This document shows, one piece after another, positions 12,074 through 22,783 of a stretch of DNA of 64,000 nt. Made by a program: the position numbers and the translations under genes. The notes beneath the pieces were generated by a model. That model worked only from the letters and a program-made list of their open reading frames with translations. It did not search any database and was not told the origin of the DNA. Within the stretch, counting starts at the first letter, position 1; each line of letters opens with the position of its first letter. The stretch comes from Melieria omissa (taxonomy: Eukaryota > Arthropoda > Insecta > Diptera > Ulidiidae), in NCBI GenBank assembly GCA_963971225.1, contig OZ020269.1:105595486-105659485 (forward strand), given 5' to 3'.

Positions 12074-13787
12074 ATGTGTAAAGATATGCCTTGGACGCAG
12101 CAGGCAGTCGATAAGATTGAACATGGGACACGCATGTGCTGCAAGCGCACCAAAATTTCGTGTCTCAATTTTTGGAGAGTGCTCGATATACCCAAAGTAG
12201 CGCTCGTTTCAATAATTGCCAATCTGATAGTGTGCGCATTTTCTTCTATATTCATAATCTACTGCCTGATGAGGATCAACGACCTAGAAGACATGGTGCC
12301 AGCGTTGTTTGACACTACGTTCGAGACGTTTCTAAAAGGTGATGTGTGCAGAAAATATGTGAAAAGCCAGAACTTGCCTTCAAACCACTAAATGCCATTA
12401 ATGTGTACTTATCATGCAGCCACGGATGTAACCATGCAATTCATTTGGCTTGTGCTGGATCTGGTGGGAATAATTGTCTGTATTCGAGGCATAGCGGGTG
12501 TCATAAAGGTGCCCAGCTTCTTCAACATCTTAGTCAATGTTTAGCTGAAACCACGAAATCTACACACGTCCATGTAATAGTTGAACCACAGTAACGCTCC
12601 TAAGATGGTCTCTGGCATCTTGATGCATCAGACCCAACCGATTTGTAAACAATGTGATGTAGTAAGTCTCTACTTCGCTCTCGGTCACCGGACCCTAAAA
12701 GTGCTCAAATAGGAAATTTGGAATGGAAGACATTACACCGTTTCCCTTCACTTTCACTTTCGCTTCATTTACTCCCAATTCAATGGAAGCCAGATAACGA
12801 AGTGGCCTTCGAAAGTCAGCTGCCCTGAGGTGATTGTGATGTTTCGATTTCTACTGATACAGTTTGTGCTCTGTTCATAAGTGCGCCGCTGAAACATCTG
12901 CATGGAATTACGATTACGAGCCATTGTAGAAAAAGAAAAATACACTACAACTCTGCGTGAAGAGTGCAGTAAAAGCCTATCCGATCTTGATCCAATCGTT
13001 GAGTGCTGAACGGAAATGACTGCCATCTGTAGAGGCGGATTCAGAAAAATATTTCAGGGGGGGGGGGTTTCAAAAAGTAATTCCTTGATATTAATAAATT
13101 GTCTTTTAATTTGTATGTAGTTTTAATGTCGACCCTAATATTTCGGGGGGGTTTCAACCCCCAAAACACCCCCTGAATCCGCCAGTGGCCGTCTGTACAA
13201 CCTCTCAGAGCCACTAAGAAAAGAACAGAAGCTGTATAATGCAGTCAGACCAATCTGGAACTTCTTCTTTTTCGTTTCTGTGCTCATAGACATCAGTCTC
13301 CACCTATTTCACCAAATTCATATAACTAAAATCATATACACTACGACAATTTTCGCCTATAGATGAGTTTTGAAACTGTTTACGTTGATCCAAAGTTTAT
13401 GTTTCATTGCAATTCTTACTAATACCCACATTCCTTGTGTTCTTGGTTTTTTTTTTCTTTTGTCCTTTACAGGAAGATTACGAACTGTTGACGCAATTTC
13501 TGACATGGAAAGGACTTGTTGTGGCAATACTCTTCACACATGTTTTCTTTGTGGTAATCGATCCAGAACCATTTCGTTTTCTCTATATAGCCTATTCACT
13601 GCCAATGCTAAGTAAGTAATGTCTGCCATTATGGATCAAGTTGTTAATTCGAAAATTTACTCCGTTATCTTTAATATTCTTGTTTTGATTTGCAGTCATA
13701 AATAGTTATATTCTATTGAACGTATACCGTCTATATCGTATAATACCCCATGATAGTTCTTCTTCTTCATCGGATGATGACTATTAA
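12074..13787 (+). CDS. small four-helix membrane protein, copy B (4 exons)
   Basis: Exons 12074-12338, 12420-12508, 13473-13611 and 13696-13787 join in frame (phases 1, 0, 1) into a 194-residue protein. It has a longer, cysteine-containing cytosolic-looking N-terminus than copy A (MCKDMPWTQQ start; CCKRTK), then four hydrophobic helices and a serine-acidic tail (HDSSSSSDDDY). The tail type and all splice phases match copy A, which points to tandem duplication. The ATG context CAAAATG is favourable for insects, so I preferred it over upstream ATGs in the same open frame. All introns are GT-AG and intron 2 is under 1 kb, so this looks like the healthy copy. The family and substrate are not recognised. 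Confidence 0.85.
12509..12544 (+). other. conserved in-frame read-through end of exon 2 (copy B)
   Basis: After the exon 2 donor the frame remains open for VPSFFNILVNV and then stops with TAG at 12542-12544, matching the length and pattern in copy A (VRNFFYFLVND-stop). Confidence 0.5.
13033..13190. repeat. inverted-repeat element in intron 2 of copy B
   Basis: GAGGCGGATTCAG at the left pairs with CTGAATCCGCC at the right, with a G-run near 13060 and a matching C-rich run near 13155. The arrangement looks like a short MITE of about 155 bp. No target duplication was assigned. Confidence 0.6.
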
Positions 13788-13935
13788 ACCAATCAAGCAT
13801 GAAATAACATTGAAGTGGGTGCAATATGGCAGCAAATGTGTATTTGTAATTACCAAATCATTGTAAGCTTACCAAATAAAATTCCAGCTTCGTATAATGT
13901 AAAAAACAGTTTATCCAGGGTCTGGTCGTTTTTAA

Positions 13936-14373
13936 CCCTTGCGACCCCAAAGTTGCCTGAGAGCAACTTGACCTATTTGTCAGTTATAGCTACGATTGAT
14001 TTATGGGTTTAATTTAAGTAGGCACCAACAAATTAATATTTTTACAAGTGAACTCAAAGTAAATTACAAAAACTTTACTGTTATGCTCAAAATAATTTCC
14101 AATAACTTGCAGTGATATGAGGGAAAGTTTGTATTCTAATTGAAGTCTACGAATTGGGCGCTTTTGTTAATATTATTGTTTCTTTAATAATGGTTAAATA
14201 AAATCAAAAAGTAATAATTTTGTATTTTTGCATAAATATTACTTAATTTTTTTGTAACCAAGAAATATTGATACAAAATTTATTTAACCCGTTTTAAGCG
14301 TAAATTGTTCAAAGGTAAACTAGCTCTAAGACTCTAACAAAGAGGCGTGGCGACTTCACATGTCGTGTGCAAG
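13936..14373. mobile_element. TTAA MITE family 1, right end lost at a microsatellite
   Basis: It starts CCCTTGCGACCCC after TTAA (13932-13935) and follows the family through the GAGGCGTGGCGACTTCACATG block. It then passes directly into the (TTC)n tract instead of its expected terminal sequence. The copy is therefore truncated or was overwritten by repeat expansion. Confidence 0.7.
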
Positions 14374-14413
14374 GGTTCTTCTTCTTCTTCTTCTTCTTCT
14401 TCTTCTTCTTCTT

Positions 14414-14444
<31 letters not shown>

Positions 14445-14561
14445 TTCTCCTTCTTCTTCTTCTTATTCTTCTTCTTCTTCTTCCTTTTCTTCTTCCTCTT
14501 CTTCTTTTTCTTTTTCTTTTTCTTCTTCTTCTTTTTCTTCTTCTTTTTCTTCTTCTTGGGC
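14374..14561. repeat. (TTC)n microsatellite, interrupted
   Basis: About 188 bp of TTC repeats, perfect for roughly the first 70 bp and increasingly interrupted by TTA, CCT and TTTTC to the right. The apparent Ser-, Leu-, Phe- and Lys-rich open frames here are artefacts of the repeat. Confidence 0.95.
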
Positions 14562-16150
14562 AAGAGTTTCATGATTTAAATTAATTGAATTAAAATTTAA
14601 TTAAAATTTAATTCAAATTATTGTAAATTTAATTAAATTGGTGAACAAAACTGATTTTTAGAGGTTCAGTGGTTCAGTATGGAAAAAATTAGTAAAATAA
14701 TTTTACTTAGAGTTAGTTTACATTGCAAGCTATCTTCAAACTTGAGAACACTTTTCATAGACTGATTTTGGGATCGCTTTCAGCTCTTTCTGTGAATTCT
14801 CCTTTATTGCCTCAATCGTCTGAACACGCTTTACCCGAAGTGATAACTTGAGTTGCGGGAATAGGAAAAACGCTCCAGAAGACTTAAAAACTTAAAAATA
14901 TCTCTCATAGAGATTCGATTTTAAACAAACCACACTGGGACTGAGAGGCTGCTTCACATTAGTCGGCATCGCTACTACTCGCGAGTAGTAGAATGGCCAT
15001 CACTGGACTGGAGATGTTTCCGAATCATGGCAATTTTGCTGGCATTTGTCAATGCTTAAACTCTGCGCAACAGCTAATAAAATCGAACGCTTTCACTCAT
15101 TCAACTAATTCGTTAATCATTTATTTCGACTTTACTTACGTTAGTCGGCGGCATTACAAGTGGGTACATATTCGGTAATCGGTTTCGTTTGTCAATACTG
15201 TCCAATTGCATATTCATTATTTATTAAATATTAATTATGTGTTTGCTTATCCTTTCACACGTTCAACATAGGGCTTTACCGTTGTGGTGCGGTGCAGTGT
15301 ACATTTCAAACTTAAACAGTTAAATAAACAATCTCGCTTATGGAATTCAAACTCTGTTTGCAATAACTACATTTAAAATTAGTGTACGCCAGAGTGTGGT
15401 GGAGTGGTGCCGCTGTACAGAAATCGCTTTATTGTACACTAATAAAAACAAACAGCACCCACAGACACAGCAAACACAAACAATAAGTATTGAGTACAGT
15501 TCATACAGTGAAGTGATGCCATTTGATGCGTTTTTTTTCATTACTATATAAGTAATCGTGTTCAATATATATTCATCTTAATATCATATATGTGTTTGTG
15601 TATATATGTATATAAGTATGTATGTATATATATGCCTGTGTATGTATGTATAGAATGGCAATTTTAAATGGTACAGTACATAAGTAATATCATTGGTTTC
15701 AGTTTGTTCGGTTTTCTAGCTTCAACTTGGCTGAATGTCTTTTTGTATTTCATGTTTACTTTTAAGAAGTGATTTGTGATTTATGGTTTGTGGTTTGCGG
15801 TTTCTAGTTGTTGTTCTTCATCTTGTTAATCATTTACTGCGCTCAAATCTTAGGTACATTATACAACGATTTCAACATAGCTCTATGTGTGGATGTGTGT
15901 GTGCAAATTTTACTTGCGGTTTGCTTCGCATTTCAGTACACTTGGCCGCTTCCAACTGTTTGCCACGTTATTTACATAAACTAAATATGTGTGTTTTTCA
16001 TACATCAAATAATTGGAAATGGAATTATTTCACATATAAAACAACACCAAATATCTAAGTAAGTATAGGTATATGAAAAGTGTTTGTATTTATGTATGTG
16101 GGTGGTGTTTCAATTCGAGTTCGCTTTGTCAAGTTTTTGTAGGACTTTAA
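14562..16150. other. intergenic, UTR-like
   Basis: Nothing coding was supported. TATG/TATA microsatellites lie at about 15590-15650 and a short AATTTAATT palindrome near 14580-14640. Sequence from 15200 onward has the texture of a long fly 3' UTR, but no parent gene was identified. Confidence 0.4.
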
Positions 16151-16348
16151 CCCTTTCGGAACTACAGGGATAATGCGTCTCACCAAGTTTTTAATGCTCC
16201 TCAAAACAATTATTCAGATCTAACAATATTTATTCGAATTATATGTCCCTGGCATAATTTTCTAGCCGCAACTTTCATAGCATTGAACATTTCTACCAAG
16301 AATATTTTGATTTTTTGATTTTAAAAACTAAACTCCGTCCCGATAGGA
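16151..16348. mobile_element. short TTAA MITE, family 2
   Basis: A 198-bp element bounded by TTAA at 16147-16150 and 16349-16352. Its ends are CCCTTTCGGAAC and the inverted form of TCCTATCGGGAC. Internal sequence is unrelated to family 1, so it is a second family sharing the termini and target. Confidence 0.65.
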
Positions 16349-16959
16349 TTAATACTTGAATTGTATGCAATTTCTAAAAGTTTCAATTAATATGTAATTT
16401 TTGTTCTTCTCCATGTTCAATGTTTGTTTGTGTTGTATTGTTAGAGTGTGGGTTATGAATGTGTTTGTAAATTAATCTTAATTTTAGTTTCACATCGATT
16501 TCAGTAATGCTCCGCAGTTGATTGCAATATTTCTTTTAATATCATTGGTTCACGTTGCTTTGTTTAAACTTTATTTCTTCTAAATCTTCAATTAACTTCT
16601 GTGGTAGTTTTTCTGATTTGTTGTTTAGTGGTATGTACTGCTTGATTTATCAAGTGTTAAGTTTACGTATGATTTTTTTTGTTTTATTTTTTTAATTGGT
16701 GTCCAATACTTTTTTTGTTTTTTTAGATTTTTTATTATTATTTTTTTATTTTAATTGTTTTAGTTGGTGTTTAATATTCTTTTTTTTTGTTCTTATACTT
16801 TTGATGTAATATTTCCCACAATATATTTTAATTATTTTAGTTATTTAAATTTTAATTTTTTATTTTATTATCATTTCATTATTTTTTCATTTGATATTAT
16901 TTTATTTTATTACTTTTTTTAATTTAATCTAATTTTGTTTTACTTTAGTTTATTACTTT

Positions 16960-17305
16960 TTCATTTCATTTTATTTATTTTATTTTATTTTATTTTATTT
17001 TATTTTATTTTATTTTATTTTATTTTATTTTATTTTATTTTATTTTATTTTATTTTATTTTATTTTATTTTATTTTGTTTTATTTTAATTATTTTATTTA
17101 TTTTATTTTATTGATTTTATTTTTTAATTTTTTATTTTATTATCATTTCATTACTTTTTCATTTGATATTATTTTATTTTATTACTTTTTTATTTAATTT
17201 AATTTTGTTTTATTTTACTTTATTACTTTCTCATTTCATTTCATTTTATCTATTTTATTTTATTTTATTTTATTTTATTTTATTCTATTTTATTTTATTT
17301 TGTTT
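16960..17305. repeat. (TTTTA)n pentanucleotide arrays
   Basis: A long, almost pure TTTTA array covers about 16968-17085. Related degenerate blocks follow to 17305, with flanking TTTCATTTGATATTATTTTA duplicated near 16885 and 17158, so the region grew by segmental duplication. Smaller arrays lie at about 18838-18895 and 19040-19075. Confidence 0.9.
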
Positions 17306-17783
17306 TTTTTTATTTTGTTTTATTTTCCGTTTAACAATTTTTTTATTTTTAATATACATAAGTTTTATAATATTTTTAAATTTTTATTTTTTTATTGCAT
17401 TATTTTTATATTTATTTATTTTAAGTATATTTTTTTATACTATTTATATTAGTTTTTTATATATTTATTTTTTTAGTATTATGTTTTTTTCATTAAATTT
17501 TGCGTATTTTTTATTAATGTGTTCTTTTTTTTAATTTTGAACCAAATTTTTTCCATTTTCTATAGCAAAATTTTACATTTCATTTTTATATAAGTTTATT
17601 ATTTATATTATTTCGTTTTTTTTCATTTTAACTTTTTTGATTTCATTTGGTGTTTTATATTTAAATTTTACAGTTTATAGAGAATATATTTTGTGTTTTG
17701 CATTTTGTTTTTATCGTTTATTTTGTTTTTTATTTTTAAGTATCAAATTGTAGTAAAACAAAAATCATTATTTTTTTTAATAA

Positions 17784-18256
17784 ATGGCTCGTCATTTTTA
17801 TCTCGATTGGCATAATATCTCGGGGTATACAAATAAAAATAACTTTTTAGACAGTTCTGTGTTTGCTCGACTCAGTTGTATTTACTCTGAAAGGCCAATT
17901 GTTGAAAATGTTGATAGAATCATGGAAATCATCGAGTCCGATCGTCATGCTTTCACCTTATAAGTAGTCGGGTCCTGGCATCAAGTGATTACCAGCTGTT
18001 TCTGTCAATGGCCAATGATTTTACTGGTTAAAAATTAATCTCTAGAGAAGTTTGTGAAAATCGACTGTATCAGTTGTTTCTCAAAAGAGACGAGTGTTTC
18101 TTTGAAAGAGAAATCTATGGAATCTTCTTTGAGAGAGGAACTCGGTATTCAATGGAATTACCTCCAAAATTTCCACGATTTATCGAACCAAACGATGCGT
18201 ATGTATTTGATCCAAATCGAATCATTCATAACAATGATGGATTTCTCTTTACTTAA
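17784..18256 (+). pseudogene. disrupted unidentified coding region
   Basis: A frame opening with ATG at 17784 encodes MARHFYLDWHNISGY and runs 59 codons to a TAA at 17961. From 17963 a second frame carries on with normal-looking protein (SSRVLASSDYQLFLSMAND), meets a TAA at 18029-18031, and continues to 18254 through REVCENRLYQLFLKRDECFF, LPPKFPRFIEPND and VFDPNRI. Codon use and residue content look like real protein despite the surrounding TTTTA-rich DNA. The breaks are one frameshift and one stop. CTCTAG at 18040-18045 could act as an acceptor, but no donor restores the frame. It could be a decayed single-copy gene, a retrocopy or an old viral insertion. I do not recognise the family. Confidence 0.5.
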
Positions 18257-20539
18257 AACAAAATGTTACTTTCATAAAACAAAATGTAAAAAAAAATAAT
18301 AAGAAATATGATATTGAAACAAATATTGGGATGAAAATTGTAACTTTTACAACATTTTTTTAAACAACATTTTTAAAAACAAGTTTTTTAGAGTAATTTA
18401 TTTTATTTTGTCAATTAAATATAAATTTACAACACATTATATTTTGATTTGGAGTAATTTAATTTTATTTTTTTACTTATTTTGTGTTATATGCTTTAAA
18501 ATTTTGTTTATACAACTTGTAAATGTTTTATAAATAATCAATTTCTATTGTTTAAAATTCTATAAATTGTTTATATATGTTTGTGGCTAAATGCATTTTT
18601 TAATATTTTAAGCAATCAATGTTTTTTGTATTTTTTGGGTTTTTTTTGTTTAAATAATAATAAATACATAAATACTAATTTAATTCGTTTAACTGATATT
18701 ATTTCTTTTATTTAATATAGTTTATGTTATCTTTTATGATATCAATGAGTTTTTTATGTTTTTTTTTATTATTTTATTTTTTAATTATTATTTTATTATA
18801 TTTAATGATATAAATTTAAAAAGTAGTCATTTTATTTCATTTTATTTAATTTTATTTTATTTTATTTTATTTTATTTTATTTTGTTTTATTTTATTACTT
18901 TCAATTCATTTAGATTTTTTTATTATTTTTTTGTTTTTATTAGTTTTCAATTCATTTTCATTTTTTTAATAGTTGTTATTTTTCATTAATTTATTTATGA
19001 TATCAACTCAATAATTTCATGATATAAATTTAATAAGTTATTATTTTATTTTATTTTATTTTATTTTATTTTATATTTTTATTTTCAATTCATTTTCATT
19101 TTTTATTAATTTTTTAGTTTTATTAGTTTTCATTTCATTTTATTTTTTTACTAATTTTTATTTTTCTAAACTTTATTATTAAATCTTTGCTTATTATAAC
19201 AAATTGTTTTCGAGTCTATTATGAAAGTGTCTTATTTAGTTTTTCTTTTCCATTATTTCATATTTTGTTCCAGATATTTTAAACAAATTCTTTTACATAT
19301 ACTACACTTTAAATTTCTTTTTTATTATCTATTTGACATATTTGACTCTATTTTATCTAAATTGTTTCCTCTGTTGCCAGGAATTGTTGTTGTCAGTTAA
19401 TTTTCCTTCACCACTTTATCGCTTCATCAGCCAAGGTACTCGTACAGTATGTATGTATGTTTGTATGTATGTATATATATCCACTCTTTGATTATTTATA
19501 TTTAATATTAATGCCTTTTTTACTGTTTTTGTATGTCTGGCAAAAACTCAAATCGCCAAAAGCTCTTTGCAAATAATTTCAAATATTTGCCAATGATTTC
19601 TATGAAATTTTCATTTTCTTTTTATGTTACTTTGCAATTTCAGCTTCAATTTAATTCAATTAAAAATACTCTGCTAAATGTAAAATGATATGATTGTGAT
19701 ATACAATTGCAAAGAATTTTCAATTGCTATGCGAAAAGCTTCAACATTCTGCTGCTTTTTCCATTACGCCTTGTGTCAGTTATCACAAAATAGACGTCAC
19801 AAAAATTCGCTCAAGTGTTAAGATTTTTTTAGGAGCTTTAGTCTGCTTTATCTACATGGAAACTACACTTAAACTGTTGTCGCAATTTCTGGACAATTTT
19901 TAATAGAAAGAATGCCGCATGTTCTTTACACAATTCAGGGAACTTTCTATTCATGTTTAGAATGCATATTCATTCATATAGTTCGATAAGTTTTGTACCT
20001 TTCCATAATCCCATAACCCATAATCATTACATTTGTGCCTTTGTTGAGGCAGAATAGTTAAACTTTCCATTGTCACTTCTACTACGCAGAGATCTTCGTA
20101 CAGTTTAAAGGTACTTGGGCCCAGAGCTAAAGTAATTAATACCAAAAATAAATAACTAAAAGGTCACATTATTACTTGGGGGTGTTATACTCAAAGTGGA
20201 ATACCACAATGAGTGAGATTTAAAGCAAGTTTGTTGGTAGGTCTTTCCAAACCCATACTTTTAGTGGGAACAAAAATTTTGGACGATCCATTACAAGTGC
20301 ACAAAATAAGCTTTAGAAATGAAAACGTCCATCTTTTTTTAGTTACTTAGGTACTTTCAAAATAGAAATAGTTAATGAACACCCTGAAGCAAAATAATGT
20401 GTTCAAAGTATGATAAGAAATATTGATCGTCGTAAAGCAGAAAAACTGTCCAATGTATGAAAATGGAAATATAGTTTGTCACAAGTATGAAGAAAGGTCC
20501 AAAGCATAGAAAACAATGTCCATATATGATCATAGTTCT
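18257..20539. other. very AT-rich intergenic
   Basis: Mostly T-rich low-complexity DNA with (TTTTA)n blocks and a TATG microsatellite near 19448-19480. No gene was recognised. Confidence 0.5.
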
Positions 20540-20965
20540 AATTTTCAGAATCGTAAAGCTCTGGTTTGGATACCAGGACATGAGGTCAATGAAAGAACAA
20601 ATAAGAACCCATTCACAGAACCAATTCCAATGTTTGGTTTCAGTAAAACTCACCTGAAACAGGACATCTATAACTGAATTCAAAAACCCAATCAAGAAAA
20701 TTCGAATAACATGGAGGGGCTACATCACACTAAAAAGTTCCTGAAAATCTACAACTAAACAGAAGTCACCTTAGGAATTTTTTTTCTACAAAGTAAGCAT
20801 TGCCGACTACAGATTATGCAATAAACTTGACAAAAAAGTGGATCACATCATTCTATCTATTCGTTCCCGACACACAGACGAGCACAATCTCTGGGGCAAA
20901 CATAGTCTCAGTGAAGAGGACCTAATACAAATATTGCAGAGGGATCTATATCTGAGCAAATAAAA
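20540..20965 (+). pseudogene. decayed LINE 3' region (RNase H relic)
   Basis: The plus strand near 20559 reads ALVWIPGHEVNERTNK, matching the WIPGH-xGNExAD signature of the RNase H domain in I/R1/LOA-type non-LTR retrotransposons. It is followed by a proline-phenylalanine stretch and by ILSIRSRHTDEHNLW-like sequence typical of the region after it. Stops and shifts show it is long dead. Confidence 0.55.
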
Positions 20966-22783
20966 CATAATATGATTTTAGAGCGCAAAGCGCTGAGTCC
21001 AACCCAGATTTATGGCATTAGCCCTAATTGTTGTTGTTGTATTTATTGTGATAAAATTTCTTCAATAATCCTTGCAAGTGCCTTCAAAGTTATTTTCAAC
21101 ACAAATTTTGGATCAAAACGTGGTATTCTCTATGGTATAAAACTAAGGCTTGGGGGTTCTCTATGTGCGCAGAAATTTTCAAACGCAATTTTCAAACGCA
21201 ACACATTTTTAGTTCTAAAAACACACATCCTTACTTACTTAGACTCACTGTACTAAACAATTGTTGAACATTGTTGGGTCTTGCAGTTTTTTGGAAAATT
21301 CTTCATACAAATACTTAGTCCTTGGTGCCTCACACTCGTCACTTCCGTAAAGCAAATTAGATGAGTTTAGTTGAGTCAGTGGCTTTGTTTCGTCATAGAT
21401 ATAGCTGCGTTCGTATGAATAACAAAATAAAATAAAATATATCTTCCAACCAAACAGAAAAAGTTGCTCCTAAATATTTCCTCCGAATAATTGAGCCAAT
21501 CGCAAATTTTGCTGCCTGTTCAATTATTTGCTTCGAGCCCACTGTCCTGTAGGTTCTTTCACTCCTCCCCATCTGTTTGAAATGTTTGCTGTGAGACATG
21601 TTGAAGAAACAGTGTTGCATACACATTTCAAATGGGCCATAATACCCTTTAGAGTGTCTTATAGAGAGGCAGACACCATAACCTAACTTCCTACCCACTA
21701 AATTATATAAAATAGTTATGTAACCCTGTGCCTATGTATGTGTGTGTGTGCCTGTATCATAATACATAATAATCCCTCAAGAAGCGTTTTTAAGTTTTCT
21801 TAGGCCCATCCTCGTAGATGTTTGCAGCAAATTGTTTCTTCTTTACCTCCTAAAGATTTCAACACTTTTTGTCTCCCCTCATCGGATCTTTCCTATCTAT
21901 GAGCTGTCGTTATGTACTTTATACATGTATGTAGCATTCATTGTAACTGTGTAGTTGATTGTTCTGTTATATGACCATGTTGCCTGTTGTCCTAATTCCA
22001 TATATTCTTGTATACTAATGTAATTTTCATTTATTTTAGCATTCATTATTTATTTTTCTAGAAATTCAACAATTCAAATTTTAGTAGAGTTGAAACTTGA
22101 AAAACATTGGACAATTTTGCAGTTGAATATTTTGTTGTTTTGCCAGTAAAACTGTGTAAAATATCTATTAAGAACGCAACCAACGAGCGCAACATTTACG
22201 GTAGAGCAGCTTAGAGGCCAATAATCGGTATTCAATACGCAAAGCGAGCACCAAAAAACGCAGCATTTGGGTGCAGGTACTTGACATTTAATTAATGTTC
22301 TAAGCTTACAAGAGTTTTTAATGCTATTAAATAATTTAACTTATGGTTTAAAACAATAATACTGCCTAAAGGAAAGTCGAATTAAACAAATTGAACTGGT
22401 TACATAAGCAACTTCAGTGCCGAATGTCAAAAATTCAGCAATTTTACTTAAAAAGTTAAGGTTTTCATTAAATTGAAATTTACACATTTAGATATATAAA
22501 TAGATATAGAAACTAAATAATATACATGTGTATAGAGTAACAAATGTTGGTTTGTTGCAACAACAGAACTGTCACAATCTGCATAGAAAGAAACCAGATT
22601 CATTTTCCTAACCTCAAATTGCTCTCTAGCGCTCTGAACATTTTACGCCGCTCGTAGCAATTTGCAGCCGTAACGTAGGGTGCAACTGCTGCTGCTGCCA
22701 AATACAGCCAATTCGCCAATACGGAACCAAAAACTCCCAACACACGTCCAGTCACTTTCTGGTTCCTTAGCTGGAGCGACGCT
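20966..22783. other. intergenic and MFS gene 3' UTR
   Basis: No additional gene was supported. The right part should contain the 3' UTR of the transporter on the minus strand. A (TG)n run lies near 21740-21752. Confidence 0.45.

Noticed and set aside
14309..14584. Long Lys-, Ser-, Leu- and Phe-rich open frames
   Set aside because: They are the translated (TTC)n microsatellite in different frames, with no start context or domain.
17163..17534. 123-residue Phe/Leu-rich open frame
   Set aside because: Translation of TTTTA-rich low-complexity DNA.
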